Shown one piece after another: positions 11,566-20,552 of a stretch of 64,000 nt of DNA (the first letter of the stretch is position 1; every line of letters begins with the position of its first letter). The translations under genes and the position numbers were made by a program. This DNA comes from Runella sp. GTDB lineage: Bacteria; Bacteroidota; Bacteroidia; Cytophagales; Spirosomataceae. The notes beneath the pieces were generated by a model that was given only the letters and a program-made list of their open reading frames with translations, was not told the origin of the DNA and did no database searches. The DNA is taken from positions 1-64,000 of the forward strand of contig NZ_JAIXST010000212.1 of the NCBI RefSeq assembly GCF_027484545.1, read 5' to 3'.

Positions 11566-12858
11566 ATGCAAAAGCAAGTCTGTATAATAGGAGCGGGGTC
11601 GTCGGGGATAACAGCGGCCAAAACCCTAAAAGATAATGGGATAAGTTTTGATTGTTTTGAGAAAGGCTCAAAAATCGGTGGAAATTGGCGGTACGATAAT
11701 GACAACGGATTGTCGTCGGCCTATCGGTCGCTGCACATCAATACCAACCGCGACGTGATGGCCTATAGCGACTATTTTCTTACGCGCGATATGCCCATGT
11801 TTCCTCACCATAGTCACATTGTCAAGTATTTTGAAGAATACGTGGAGCATTTTGGATTACTCGAAAGCATTACGTTCAATAATGCGGTTTTGGACGTAAC
11901 CCGTAATGAAAACGGTAGGTATCGGGTCACGACCGAAAAAGGGGAAGTCAAAGACTATCAATCCATTATTGTAGCCAACGGGCACCATTGGAACCCTCGT
12001 TATCCTGAACCCGCTTTTCCGGGAGAGTTTACGGGCGAAAGCCTTCATGTGCATGATTACCGTGTACCCGAGCAAATTATGTACAAAAACCTGCTGATTG
12101 TAGGAATGGGTAATTCGGCCGTAGACATAGCCTGTGAAGCGGCCAAACTGCATTCGGGTCGTGTTACAATTTCGAGTCGCAGCGGAGCCTATATTGTACC
12201 CAACTGGTTTATGAGTATGCCGTTCGATAATCTGGCCAATCCGCTTACTGCCAAATTGCCTTTGGTCGTGCAACGGTTGTTGTTGAAAACCTCTCTTTTT
12301 CTGGCACAAGGTCGACAGGAAGCATACGGGGTGCCGTTACCGAAACGTCCGCCTTTGCAGGAACATCCCACTTTGTCGCAGGAGTTGCTGAATCTCAGCG
12401 GTCGGGGACTGATTGATTATAAACCCAATATCAAGGAGTTCAAAGGTAAAGAAGTGGTATTTGAAGACGGTACAAGTGAGAAGTATGACATGATTATCTA
12501 TGCCACAGGTTACAAAGTAACATTCCCTTTTTTGACAGATAAGACCTTCGACGTAGGCGGTACAAACGATTTACGACTGTATAAAAAGGTCATTCACCCC
12601 GATTGGCCCAATTTGTTTTTTCTGGGCTTGATGCAGCCTTTGGGAGCTATTATGCCTTTGGCTGAAATGCAGGCAAAATGGATTGCCAAATTGATAAAAG
12701 GCAAGTGCAAACTGCCGGATGTAAACGAAATGACGCGGGACATTGAGCGTGATCGGCAAAAAATGATAAAGCGTTACAATGCTTCACCGCGTCATACCTT
12801 ACAGGTTGATTTTTTTCCTTATAAAGAAAGTATTGAAAAAGAAATGCGGAGGGTGTGA
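11566..12858 (+). CDS. flavin-containing monooxygenase-like NAD(P)-binding protein
   Basis: CIIGAGSSGITAAK, LLIVGMGNSAVDIACE; start taken at MQKQVC. Confidence 0.88.
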   Translation: MQKQVCIIGAGSSGITAAKTLKDNGISFDCFEKGSKIGGNWRYDNDNGLSSAYRSLHINTNRDVMAYSDYFLTRDMPMFPHHSHIVKYFEEYVEHFGLLESITFNNAVLDVTRNENGRYRVTTEKGEVKDYQSIIVANGHHWNPRYPEPAFPGEFTGESLHVHDYRVPEQIMYKNLLIVGMGNSAVDIACEAAKLHSGRVTISSRSGAYIVPNWFMSMPFDNLANPLTAKLPLVVQRLLLKTSLFLAQGRQEAYGVPLPKRPPLQEHPTLSQELLNLSGRGLIDYKPNIKEFKGKEVVFEDGTSEKYDMIIYATGYKVTFPFLTDKTFDVGGTNDLRLYKKVIHPDWPNLFFLGLMQPLGAIMPLAEMQAKWIAKLIKGKCKLPDVNEMTRDIERDRQKMIKRYNASPRHTLQVDFFPYKESIEKEMRRV

Positions 12859-12918
12859 CATGGCACTTATCTGGCGATGTAAATTAAGATAGTATTTTTG
12901 TTAATTTTGTAGAAAAGA

Positions 12919-13578
12919 ATGTTAAAAATGACCGGTGCACAACTTCCTTCCAATATCCCCCCTCATGCCTACTTACTCATTCAGGAATGGCAGAAGGAGC
13001 TTGAGGCCGAGCAAAAACTGCGCCATCACTTCTATGAAATTGTAGATGAGAATTCCAAGATGGAGTTTATCAATGGAACCATCATTTTCAATTCGCCTGT
13101 TAAAAAAGCACATAGTGTAGCCACAGGCCGTATTTTTTCGCTGGTGTCGGGCTATGCAGAATACCTTGAACTTGGTTGGGCCGGAATTGAAAAAATATTA
13201 GTGTCTCTTACCCGTAATGACTATGAGCCGGATGTATGTTTTTGGCGAAAAGAAATAGCCGATACGTTTGAAGAGGAGCAAATGCACTTTCCCGCGCCGG
13301 ATTTTGTGGTCGAAGTTTTATCTAAAAAAACGGCCAAAATTGACCGAACTGTCAAGTTTGTAGATTATGAAGCACACGGCGTAAGTGAGTATTGGATTGT
13401 AGAGCCCGTCAAGAAAGTAATAGAACAATATGTGCTTATCAACGGCAATTATCATTTACGGTTTAAAGGGTCGGCAGGAATAATTAAAAGTGAGGTAATC
13501 GCAGGTTTTGAAATAGAGGTAGAAGATATTTTTGGCAATACTCCCGTTTTAAAACTGCTAAAGTACCTACTGAAATAG
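12919..13578 (+). CDS. Uma2 family endonuclease-like protein
   Basis: MEFINGTIIFNSPVKKAHS, YEPDVCFW, PDFVVEVLSKKT, YEAHGVSEYWIVEP. Confidence 0.85.
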   Translation: MLKMTGAQLPSNIPPHAYLLIQEWQKELEAEQKLRHHFYEIVDENSKMEFINGTIIFNSPVKKAHSVATGRIFSLVSGYAEYLELGWAGIEKILVSLTRNDYEPDVCFWRKEIADTFEEEQMHFPAPDFVVEVLSKKTAKIDRTVKFVDYEAHGVSEYWIVEPVKKVIEQYVLINGNYHLRFKGSAGIIKSEVIAGFEIEVEDIFGNTPVLKLLKYLLK

Positions 13579-13590
13579 CGATAATCTTCA

Positions 13591-14442
13591 CTAAACAACC
13601 GCCGATTCGCAGATATAAGTAGGCAGAATTCCTGTGCTTCTGATTCGGATTTCGGCATCTTCGGCAGGAATATTACCCGTTAAAACAAGTACGGTATCAA
13701 GCCCGAATTTATTCCCTCCCGAAATATCCGTACGGAGCGTATCCCCAATCATTACAATGTCTTTTTTGCCAATGGCAGGATTTTGTGCCACGACACGTTC
13801 ATAAGCAAACATGAACATTTGCGCATCCGGTTTGCCAAAACGGATAAACTGCTTACCTACAATGCTTTCCAACATATCTGCTACGCCTCCGATGGCAATG
13901 GCTACGTGTGTTTTGGAGGTGGGATAGGTGACGTCGGTATTCGCCACAATCACCGGAATATTTCTTCTTCGCAGCAAATTGACTGTTTTGTTGAGGTCAT
14001 TGTTCCAGTCAAAACCTTCATCGTCTAACAAAACCAGCGCACTGATATCAGATACGGATTCTAAATTTAATTCGCTGATTGACAATGCTTTTCTTTCGGA
14101 AGATTCAATGTAGTGCGCTGAATCTTCGGTTCCCAAATAAGCCACTGTTCCGTGATTGACTTTCAATTCCAGATACTCGCGCGCCAACATTCCCGACGAG
14201 ATGATGTTATCGGGCGTAATGTCCATCAATCCCATTCGCCAATACGATTCTGCCAGTTGTTGCGGACTGCGCGAGGCATCGTTGGTCAGTATATAAAACT
14301 GTTTTTGGTTTTCCCGTAAATAGGTAAACGTGTCTGCTATACCTGCAATCAGTCCGTGTGAGTTTTTCAGGACCCCAAAAGCATCGAAAAAGAATACTTG
14401 ATAACGTTGGGCTACTTCGGCAAAAGGTTCGATGGCAAGCAT
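13591..14442 (-). CDS. HAD-IIA family hydrolase (NagD-like)
   Basis: FFFDAFGVLKN, TNDASRSPQQL, KPDAQMF, MIGDTLRTDISGG. Confidence 0.85.
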   Translation of the reverse strand: MLAIEPFAEVAQRYQVFFFDAFGVLKNSHGLIAGIADTFTYLRENQKQFYILTNDASRSPQQLAESYWRMGLMDITPDNIISSGMLAREYLELKVNHGTVAYLGTEDSAHYIESSERKALSISELNLESVSDISALVLLDDEGFDWNNDLNKTVNLLRRRNIPVIVANTDVTYPTSKTHVAIAIGGVADMLESIVGKQFIRFGKPDAQMFMFAYERVVAQNPAIGKKDIVMIGDTLRTDISGGNKFGLDTVLVLTGNIPAEDAEIRIRSTGILPTYICESAVV

Positions 14443-14474
14443 TATTGGATAGTTGAAAGATTTATCAATTCAAA

Positions 14475-14810
14475 TTATGCTACGGCATATCCAGAATAAG
14501 GACGAGCGTATTCCGGAAGAAAGCCAAGGATAATATCTGATTTTGCAATCCCTCGTTCCACCAGCTCTTCTCCTACGTCGGTAGAGCTGTGGTTTTCTAA
14601 AATAACAATTTTTCCGTCAGGTCTTATGTGGAAGTGCATAAACACTTTTATAAAATACTTTTCCCCATCTCCCCAACCACTCAATAACATTTGATAATGG
14701 TGGTTTTTTACATCTTTAATGACATAACTATCAGGGTCTTTGAGAATTACGGGGCGCTGACTTTTGATAATATCCAAAATTGCCTTTTCGTATTTTTTTA
14801 TCTTTTCCAT
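14475..14810 (-). CDS. XisI-like protein
   Basis: Family-like sequence IILGFLPEYARPYSGYAVA, HIRPDGKIVILENHSSTDVGEELVERGI. Confidence 0.85.
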   Translation of the reverse strand: MEKIKKYEKAILDIIKSQRPVILKDPDSYVIKDVKNHHYQMLLSGWGDGEKYFIKVFMHFHIRPDGKIVILENHSSTDVGEELVERGIAKSDIILGFLPEYARPYSGYAVA

Positions 14811-15217
14811 GACACAATAGTTTTTGTTTTACTGTCAAAAACAAGAATGTTTACTTGATACTCTTTCACAACTTCTAAAATGAAAGGGAAGCCTTCAATA
14901 CGCTCATCAGCATAGAGAGGAATGGCTAAATATAAAGTTCTATCCGGATCAAAACGCCGTAAAATAGAAATATTTACCAAGTATTGCCCTAATACACTAT
15001 GAAACTCATAAGGAAGAGAAGGCTTGGCGAAAGTTTTAACTTCTATAGCGATTCGTTCTAAGCCTTTTTCAGCAGCTAATAACTTCTCCGCTCCCAAGTC
15101 AATATCATAATCTATTTGTTGCTCTTTATGATAAACGGAATAAGGGTCGTGCGTAATTGTCCAGTCCTCTTTTTCTAAAGCCTCTCGTACTGCATCATGA
15201 AAAATATCTTTTGCCAT
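14798..15217 (-). CDS. XisH-like protein
   Basis: MAKDIFHDAVREALEKEDWTITHDPY..., IAIEVKTFAKPSLPYEFHSVLGQY; overlaps xisI-like ORF by 13 nt. Confidence 0.87.
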   Translation of the reverse strand: MAKDIFHDAVREALEKEDWTITHDPYSVYHKEQQIDYDIDLGAEKLLAAEKGLERIAIEVKTFAKPSLPYEFHSVLGQYLVNISILRRFDPDRTLYLAIPLYADERIEGFPFILEVVKEYQVNILVFDSKTKTIVSWKR

Positions 15218-15292
15218 TTTATCTATGCAAATATACTTAGATGTAAAATAGAACTGCTTAAAACCATCGTTTGTTTTCTAATCACAGAATCT

Positions 15293-16333
15293 TTACAAGC
15301 CCAGTCTTTCTAAAATAGGCTCTACACTGAAATTCTTGATAGACGGAAAATAAGTAGCGTAGGCTTCGTGTTGTAATTTGGTGGCATAGGTTCGGTGAAA
15401 AAAGTAGCGTCCGTACTTAATGACATAGTTCAGAATAAAAAAGCGATACGCTTCGGGCAGGAAACGAATTTCGCGCTCCGTAAGCGGGTAAATTTTGTGG
15501 TATTCTTCCAAAAACCACCCAAATCGCTCTTCGGCCAGTGGTTCAATCAAATACGAAAACACCGTGCGGTCGCCCGCATCGGAGCATACCCGACTGAAAA
15601 AATAAAAATCCATGACGCGGTAACTGATGCGGAACCAGTCATAATCCCAACGGGAAAACAACTCCAATTTTTCGGTCAACGAAAAATTTCCAATGTTCCA
15701 GTCCAAAAATACGGGCATGGTTTCTACCGAATTTGCCACCATTTTTTTACGGTGTTCTAAAAAAAGGTTGCACTGTTCTCGAAGCGCTTCAATGTTCATT
15801 CGGTGTTCGTACTGACCCGTGTCGGTGTCCAACAAATCCAGTAGGTCTTGAATATCAGAACGTAAGGTTTTAGACGACTTCGGCATTACCGTACTCACGC
15901 TGGCGCAGGCCTTATGAAACTTGGCAATTTGACTGCCCATTTTTCGGATATGGTGCTCTTCCAAACGGCGCGGTAATTTTTCAGCAACGCGGATGGGGTT
16001 GTAAAAAACTACCCAAACATCCATTCCCTCGAATTGGTGGCGATAAACGAACACCTGATTGTTTTTCACTAACGACTTGGCCAATACATTCTCAAACGGA
16101 TACAACAGGTTGTTGGCCAAGGTGTGAATAAGGCGGTGATCCTCCTTAAAATGTTCAAACTTTCCAAAATAGGAGAGTTTAGCAATGACCCGATCACCAC
16201 CTTCGAAGGTAATTCGAAAAACGTGGTTGGTGGAAACGCGGGCACTTATGTCTTCAATTTGTTCAATGGGCCGGGTGGAATCAAAGTCCGCCCAAGCAAA
16301 TCTGATGATGGAGGGATAATCTACAAAACGCAT
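15293..16333 (-). CDS. phosphotransferase (APH-like) family protein
   Basis: PVFLDWNIGNFSL and RWDYDWFRISYRVMDFYFF resemble APH catalytic/metal loops. Confidence 0.65.
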   Translation of the reverse strand: MRFVDYPSIIRFAWADFDSTRPIEQIEDISARVSTNHVFRITFEGGDRVIAKLSYFGKFEHFKEDHRLIHTLANNLLYPFENVLAKSLVKNNQVFVYRHQFEGMDVWVVFYNPIRVAEKLPRRLEEHHIRKMGSQIAKFHKACASVSTVMPKSSKTLRSDIQDLLDLLDTDTGQYEHRMNIEALREQCNLFLEHRKKMVANSVETMPVFLDWNIGNFSLTEKLELFSRWDYDWFRISYRVMDFYFFSRVCSDAGDRTVFSYLIEPLAEERFGWFLEEYHKIYPLTEREIRFLPEAYRFFILNYVIKYGRYFFHRTYATKLQHEAYATYFPSIKNFSVEPILERLGL

Positions 16334-16347
16334 AATTTCTAATTAGT

Positions 16348-17769
16348 TCAAGTAATAATCGTTGTGGCCAACGCCTTCAAATCCAAACCTCCAAACGTAC
16401 CCGAACTCATCATTAACAGGTTTTTATTCTCCCATTTTTTTGACAGCAAAAACTTTAGCAGTTCTGCCTGATTAGTAAATACGTGTAGATTTTCCCGTTG
16501 AAATGCCGCTTTGACGTCGGCGGGTTCAATAGGTTCTAGGCGTTTGTGGGCCAATGTGTGCGGATTATAATATACCACGGCTACATCGGCGGTATCTAAT
16601 TTGTGGGCATATTGGCTCAGGAAAGTTTTGTTCAAACTGCTGAACGTGTGCAGTTCTACGCAAGCTACCAATTTTCGCTTGGGAAACTGTGATTTAGCCG
16701 CTTTTGTAGTGGCCTCCACTTTGGAGGGAGCGTGGGCAAAATCTTTAAAAACGGCTATATTGCTGCTTTTTGCCAACGTTTCCATCCGATTAACCGCTCC
16801 CTTGAAGGTTTGGATGGCACGATAAAATTGATCTTGGGTCAACCCCAGTTCTTCACAAACGGCCAACGCACCGCTGATATTTTTCATGTTGTGCTCTCCA
16901 AATATCAACAGGGGTACATCGCCGTAGGCTTGAGTGGTCAGGAACGTTTGCCCATTTACAATTTTATGAGGATGCGCTTCGTAAGGTACGGGACGGACAT
17001 CGGTTCGCTCGTTTTTGCCAATAACGTCGAGCATATCGTCCGTTTCGTCAAAAATCAGAATGCCCGATTTAGAGAGAGAATTTGCTAATTTTTCAAACTG
17101 TTTGACGTAGCTTTCCCACGTAGGAAACACGTTAAAATGGTCCCAGGCGATACCGCTGATAAGGGCAACGTGCGGATGATAATGCAAAAATTTAGGAGAA
17201 AGATCGGTAGGAGAAGCGGGGTATTCATCACCTTCAATGATAATCACGGGGGCATTCTCCGAAAGTTTAACCATGGTTTCGAAGCCTTCCAACTGAGCCC
17301 CTACCAAATAGTCAAACGTGCGGTTGTTGACGCGCATTGCGTGCAATATGATGGAAGTGATAGTGGTTTTTCCGTGACTTCCTGCAATGACAACGCGCTG
17401 TTTATTAAGACTTTGTTGGTAAATGTATTCAGGATAAGAATAAATGGGCAGTCCCAGTTCCTGTGCCCTAGCCAATTCGGGATTGTCTTTGCGAGCGTGC
17501 ATTCCCAGAATAATGGCATCCAGTCCTGCGTGAATTTTTTCGGGAAACCAACCGATTTCGGCAGGAAGTAAGCCTAAATTAGAAAGTCGTGTATGGGCAG
17601 GGTCGTAAATTTCGTCGTCCGAACCGGTAATTTGATAACCTTGACGGTGTAAAGCGATGGCTAAATTGTGCATGACGCTTCCACCGATGGCGATAAAGTG
17701 AACTTTTTGACTCATTTTGAAGGGCGAATAATTAAGTTTGCAAAAATAACTGTAAACTCGGAACTTCAA
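16348..17769 (-). CDS. mpl: Mur ligase family protein, Mpl-like murein peptide ligase
   Basis: GSHGKTTITSI, IIEGDEYPASPTDLSPKFLHY, DFAHAPSKVEAT; start may be at MSQKVHFIAIGG. Confidence 0.85.
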   Translation of the reverse strand: MKFRVYSYFCKLNYSPFKMSQKVHFIAIGGSVMHNLAIALHRQGYQITGSDDEIYDPAHTRLSNLGLLPAEIGWFPEKIHAGLDAIILGMHARKDNPELARAQELGLPIYSYPEYIYQQSLNKQRVVIAGSHGKTTITSIILHAMRVNNRTFDYLVGAQLEGFETMVKLSENAPVIIIEGDEYPASPTDLSPKFLHYHPHVALISGIAWDHFNVFPTWESYVKQFEKLANSLSKSGILIFDETDDMLDVIGKNERTDVRPVPYEAHPHKIVNGQTFLTTQAYGDVPLLIFGEHNMKNISGALAVCEELGLTQDQFYRAIQTFKGAVNRMETLAKSSNIAVFKDFAHAPSKVEATTKAAKSQFPKRKLVACVELHTFSSLNKTFLSQYAHKLDTADVAVVYYNPHTLAHKRLEPIEPADVKAAFQRENLHVFTNQAELLKFLLSKKWENKNLLMMSSGTFGGLDLKALATTIIT

Positions 17770-17801
17770 ACGTAAAACTTCCGCATCGGCGGATTCGAAA
17801 A

Positions 17802-18494
17802 GTGCCCTTACTACTTAGCATAGATACTTCCACGCGTGGCTGCTCGGTGGCTTTACACCAAAATGGCCAATTAGTAGTCAATTATGACCTCTTGGCCGAG
17901 AAATCGTCTTCGGGAATGCTCACCACACTCATTGGAAATGCGGTTGAACACGCTGGGTTTGAATTGGCCGAGGTAGATGCTTTTGCCGTAGCCAAAGGCC
18001 CGGGCTCTTATACGGGGCTTCGCATTGCCGTTTCTACGGCCAAAGGACTGTGCTTTGCCCTTGAAAAGCCACTCATTGCCGTCAATACCCTCGAAGCGTT
18101 GGCGTTGCAGGTGAGCAGTTTTTACTCGGATAATTACCTTTTTTGTCCCTTATTGGACGCCCGGCGAATGGAAGTGTATTGCGCTCTGTTTGACAAAAAC
18201 CTAAACAGTGTGGAACCCACTCAAGCCAAAATCATGGATGCCGATTCCTTTAAAGAGGTCTTAGCTAAGCAACCTGTGGTGTTTTTTGGAGATGGAGCAG
18301 CGAAATGTGAATCCATTTTTGAAACAAATTCCAATGCCGTTTTTCCTGAAATTTCCGTTTATCCATCGGCTAGAACAGTAGGGCAATTAGCCACGGTCTT
18401 GTTTGAAAATCAACAGTTTGAGGATGTCGTAACTTTTGAACCCTATTATTTAAAAGATTTCATGACCACTACCCCTAAGAAAAGAGTGCTGTAG
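17802..18494 (+). CDS. tsaB: tRNA threonylcarbamoyladenosine biosynthesis protein TsaB
   Basis: LLSIDTSTRGCSVAL, VAKGPGSYTGLRIAVSTAKGLCFA. Confidence 0.92.
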   Translation: MPLLLSIDTSTRGCSVALHQNGQLVVNYDLLAEKSSSGMLTTLIGNAVEHAGFELAEVDAFAVAKGPGSYTGLRIAVSTAKGLCFALEKPLIAVNTLEALALQVSSFYSDNYLFCPLLDARRMEVYCALFDKNLNSVEPTQAKIMDADSFKEVLAKQPVVFFGDGAAKCESIFETNSNAVFPEISVYPSARTVGQLATVLFENQQFEDVVTFEPYYLKDFMTTTPKKRVL

Positions 18495-18554
18495 TGCAAT
18501 AAAGTAATATTTCCAAAACGGTATCGTTAGAGAAGTTAAAATCAGTATGTATTC

Positions 18555-19661
18555 ATGAAAAAAAACAGTATCTACTTCTTCTGTATTTTGTTGCTAACTG
18601 CTGCCTGTTCCAAAAAGAATGAACCATTGCCCAAAGGGATAGATGCGGTTTTTGTAGGAAGCAGCGACAATAAACTGTACGCATTGAATGCCAAAACAGG
18701 CGCGTTTATGTGGGATTTTGTCACCAAAGGAGCCGTACATTCGTCTCCTACGTTGGCAATTGGGATGGTGATTGTGGGGAGTTCGGACGAAAAAGTGTAT
18801 GCCTTAGACATCAAAACGGGAGCAAAAGTGTGGGAATTTCCGATGGAAATGGGGATTTCTTCTGCTCCGTTTGTAGTAGACGGTACGGTGTACGTAGGCA
18901 TGGGTACTACCACCAAGTTTACCAGCAAACTGTACGCCTTGGACGTAGTGACAGGGGCTAAAAAATGGGAATTTACGGCCGATGGACTGAGCGTATCTTC
19001 ACCCACGATTGTCAATGGGAAAGTGTATATAGGAGGCTTTACAAACCTATACGCTCTGGATGCTAAAAAAGGAACCAAGTTGTGGGAATTCGCTACAGGC
19101 TCGGGGGTAGATTCGTCGCCCGCCGTGGCGGATGGCTACGTGTATGTGGGCAGCAACGATTATAATGTGTACGCCTTAGAAACGGAAACCGGGACTAAAA
19201 AATGGCAATTTTCTACCGGAGGAGAAGTAAGTTCTTCACCGACAGTGGCCGATGGTAGCGTATTTATAGGCAGTTTTGATCGCAAATTGTACGCGTTGGA
19301 TTCAAAGACAGGAGCAAAAAAATGGGAGTTTAAAACCGACGGCCCCGTTTTCTCCTCGCCTACGGTATCCAACGGAATTGTGTATACGGGTAGTAACGAC
19401 CTTAAACTATATGCGTTGAATGCAAAAACAGGGGTGAAAAAATGGGAGTCATGGACAACTAACAACATTCGTTCCTCACCAACAGTAACGGATAGTGTGG
19501 CCTATATCGGCAGTTTGGACGGTAAATTGTACGCTATAGACCTGCAAACCGGGAATAAGAAATGGAGTTTTCAGACGGGCGGCGGCATTTACTCATCTCC
19601 TGCCGTTCTAAACAGCGCGGCTAAAACCTATTACCCGGGTGTAAGCGGCATACAGCAGTAG
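18555..19661 (+). CDS. PQQ-binding-like beta-propeller repeat lipoprotein
   Basis: About eight repeats of KLYALDxKTGAKKWEFxTxGxVxSSPTVxDGxVYIGS; lipobox LLTAACSK. Confidence 0.9.
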   Translation: MKKNSIYFFCILLLTAACSKKNEPLPKGIDAVFVGSSDNKLYALNAKTGAFMWDFVTKGAVHSSPTLAIGMVIVGSSDEKVYALDIKTGAKVWEFPMEMGISSAPFVVDGTVYVGMGTTTKFTSKLYALDVVTGAKKWEFTADGLSVSSPTIVNGKVYIGGFTNLYALDAKKGTKLWEFATGSGVDSSPAVADGYVYVGSNDYNVYALETETGTKKWQFSTGGEVSSSPTVADGSVFIGSFDRKLYALDSKTGAKKWEFKTDGPVFSSPTVSNGIVYTGSNDLKLYALNAKTGVKKWESWTTNNIRSSPTVTDSVAYIGSLDGKLYAIDLQTGNKKWSFQTGGGIYSSPAVLNSAAKTYYPGVSGIQQ

Positions 19662-19733
19662 TACAAAGTAAATCCATAAAAAGTGAACTTTTCCGAACGT
19701 CATCGGTGTTCCATCAGAACCCATACAAAAAAG

Positions 19734-20105
19734 GGGGCCGCCCTGGTTTTGACAGCGAGTTGAAGCAATACGTATAAGCACGTCGGGACGTGAGCGCGAG
19801 TCCTGTTAAAAACACGCTTAAAACAATAGCTGGCGAATATAGCTACGCTATGGCTGCCTAATCCGGAGTGATTAAGCTTTAGCCATCGTTCCTCCAACCT
19901 CCGCCTTGCTGGTTGGGTCAAGGAGCGTCGAAACGCGAGGCTGGTCGGGTGGATGGTGTTGATACCCGACGAGACACAACACCTAAGGTGGAGGATGAGG
20001 TCTGATTTGAACCTTGCCTACGCTCGAAAATCCAATCAAATCTAAGCGTGTAGAAGGCGTACGGTTTCCTTGTTCTGGACGTGGGTTCGACTCCCACCGG
20101 CTCCA
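19734..20105 (+). ncRNA. ssrA: transfer-messenger RNA; tag reading frame GEYSYAMAA*
   Basis: GGGGCCG 5' acceptor strand pairs with CGGCTCC at 20098-20104; GGTTCGA T-loop; tag ORF at 19832-19861. Confidence 0.93.
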
Positions 20106-20108
20106 CAA
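20084..20108. repeat. left attachment site inside ssrA 3' end
   Basis: 25-bp repeat with 2 mismatches to 25327-25351. Confidence 0.88.
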
Positions 20109-20119
20109 CTTAAACATTT

Positions 20120-20150
20120 AACCTCTTGACTTTCAAATAGTTAAGAGGTT
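20120..20150 (+). terminator. hairpin AACCTCTT...AAGAGGTT plus T-rich tail, element-borne replacement terminator for ssrA
   Basis: 8-bp perfect stem followed by TTGTTTTTTC. Confidence 0.75.
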
Positions 20151-20162
20151 TTGTTTTTTCGT

Positions 20163-20215
20163 GGGGACAGTTTGGGGGACACTTTTAGAAAAACGTTTGA
20201 ATTTGGGACACTTTT
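20163..20215 (+). repeat. GGGGACA(G/C)TTT motifs, candidate integrase arm-type sites (left end)
   Basis: GGGGACAGTTTGGGGGACACTTTT and GGGACACTTTT; matched at right end 25198-25223. Confidence 0.6.
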
Positions 20216-20257
20216 GCAGAACGTCTTTTTATTTAGTTGTCAAAACAATTAATGATT

Positions 20258-20536
20258 GTTTAGTTTTGTTAAGTTCTACCTACTGCAAAACTACCTGCTC
20301 TCAAAAGTGAGGTTTTGTGAGGTTTTACCGATAGATACCCTCCCCCCTTATTTATGCTGGTAAATATGCAAGGGGTGGACACGGGTAAACCGATTTGAAA
20401 CCCTAAACTTTTCACTCCCCCCTCCTATACGTTCAATTTAATGGCTCAAAATCTAAGGTTTTCTAAGGTTCTACCCGCCAAAAAGTGAAGTTTTGTGAAG
20501 TTCTTCAACCCAAAATGTAAGGTTTTGTAAGGTTTT
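20258..20536 (+). repeat. five doublets of a 10-bp direct repeat (20258, 20307, 20453, 20485, 20517)
   Basis: GTTTAGTTTT/GTTAAGTTCT; GTGAGGTTTT/GTGAGGTTTT; CTAAGGTTTT/CTAAGGTTCT; GTGAAGTTTT/GTGAAGTTCT; GTAAGGTTTT/GTAAGGTTTT. Confidence 0.9.
20330..20439 (+). repeat. structured block copy A
   Basis: GATAG-ATACCC...AGGGG..GACA.GGGT...AACTTTT...CCCCCCTC shared with copy B. Confidence 0.75.
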
Positions 20537-20552
20537 CAGGCTCTTTCCACCT

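Noticed and set aside
19700-20106. ORFs 19700-19921 and 19918-20106 on the minus strand
   Set aside because: They lie antisense to ssrA; the RNA gene explains the sequence.
20258-20536. Interpreting the doublet array as a CRISPR array
   Set aside because: Repeat units are 10 bp with no regular unique spacers, doublets differ from each other, and no cas genes are present in the window.
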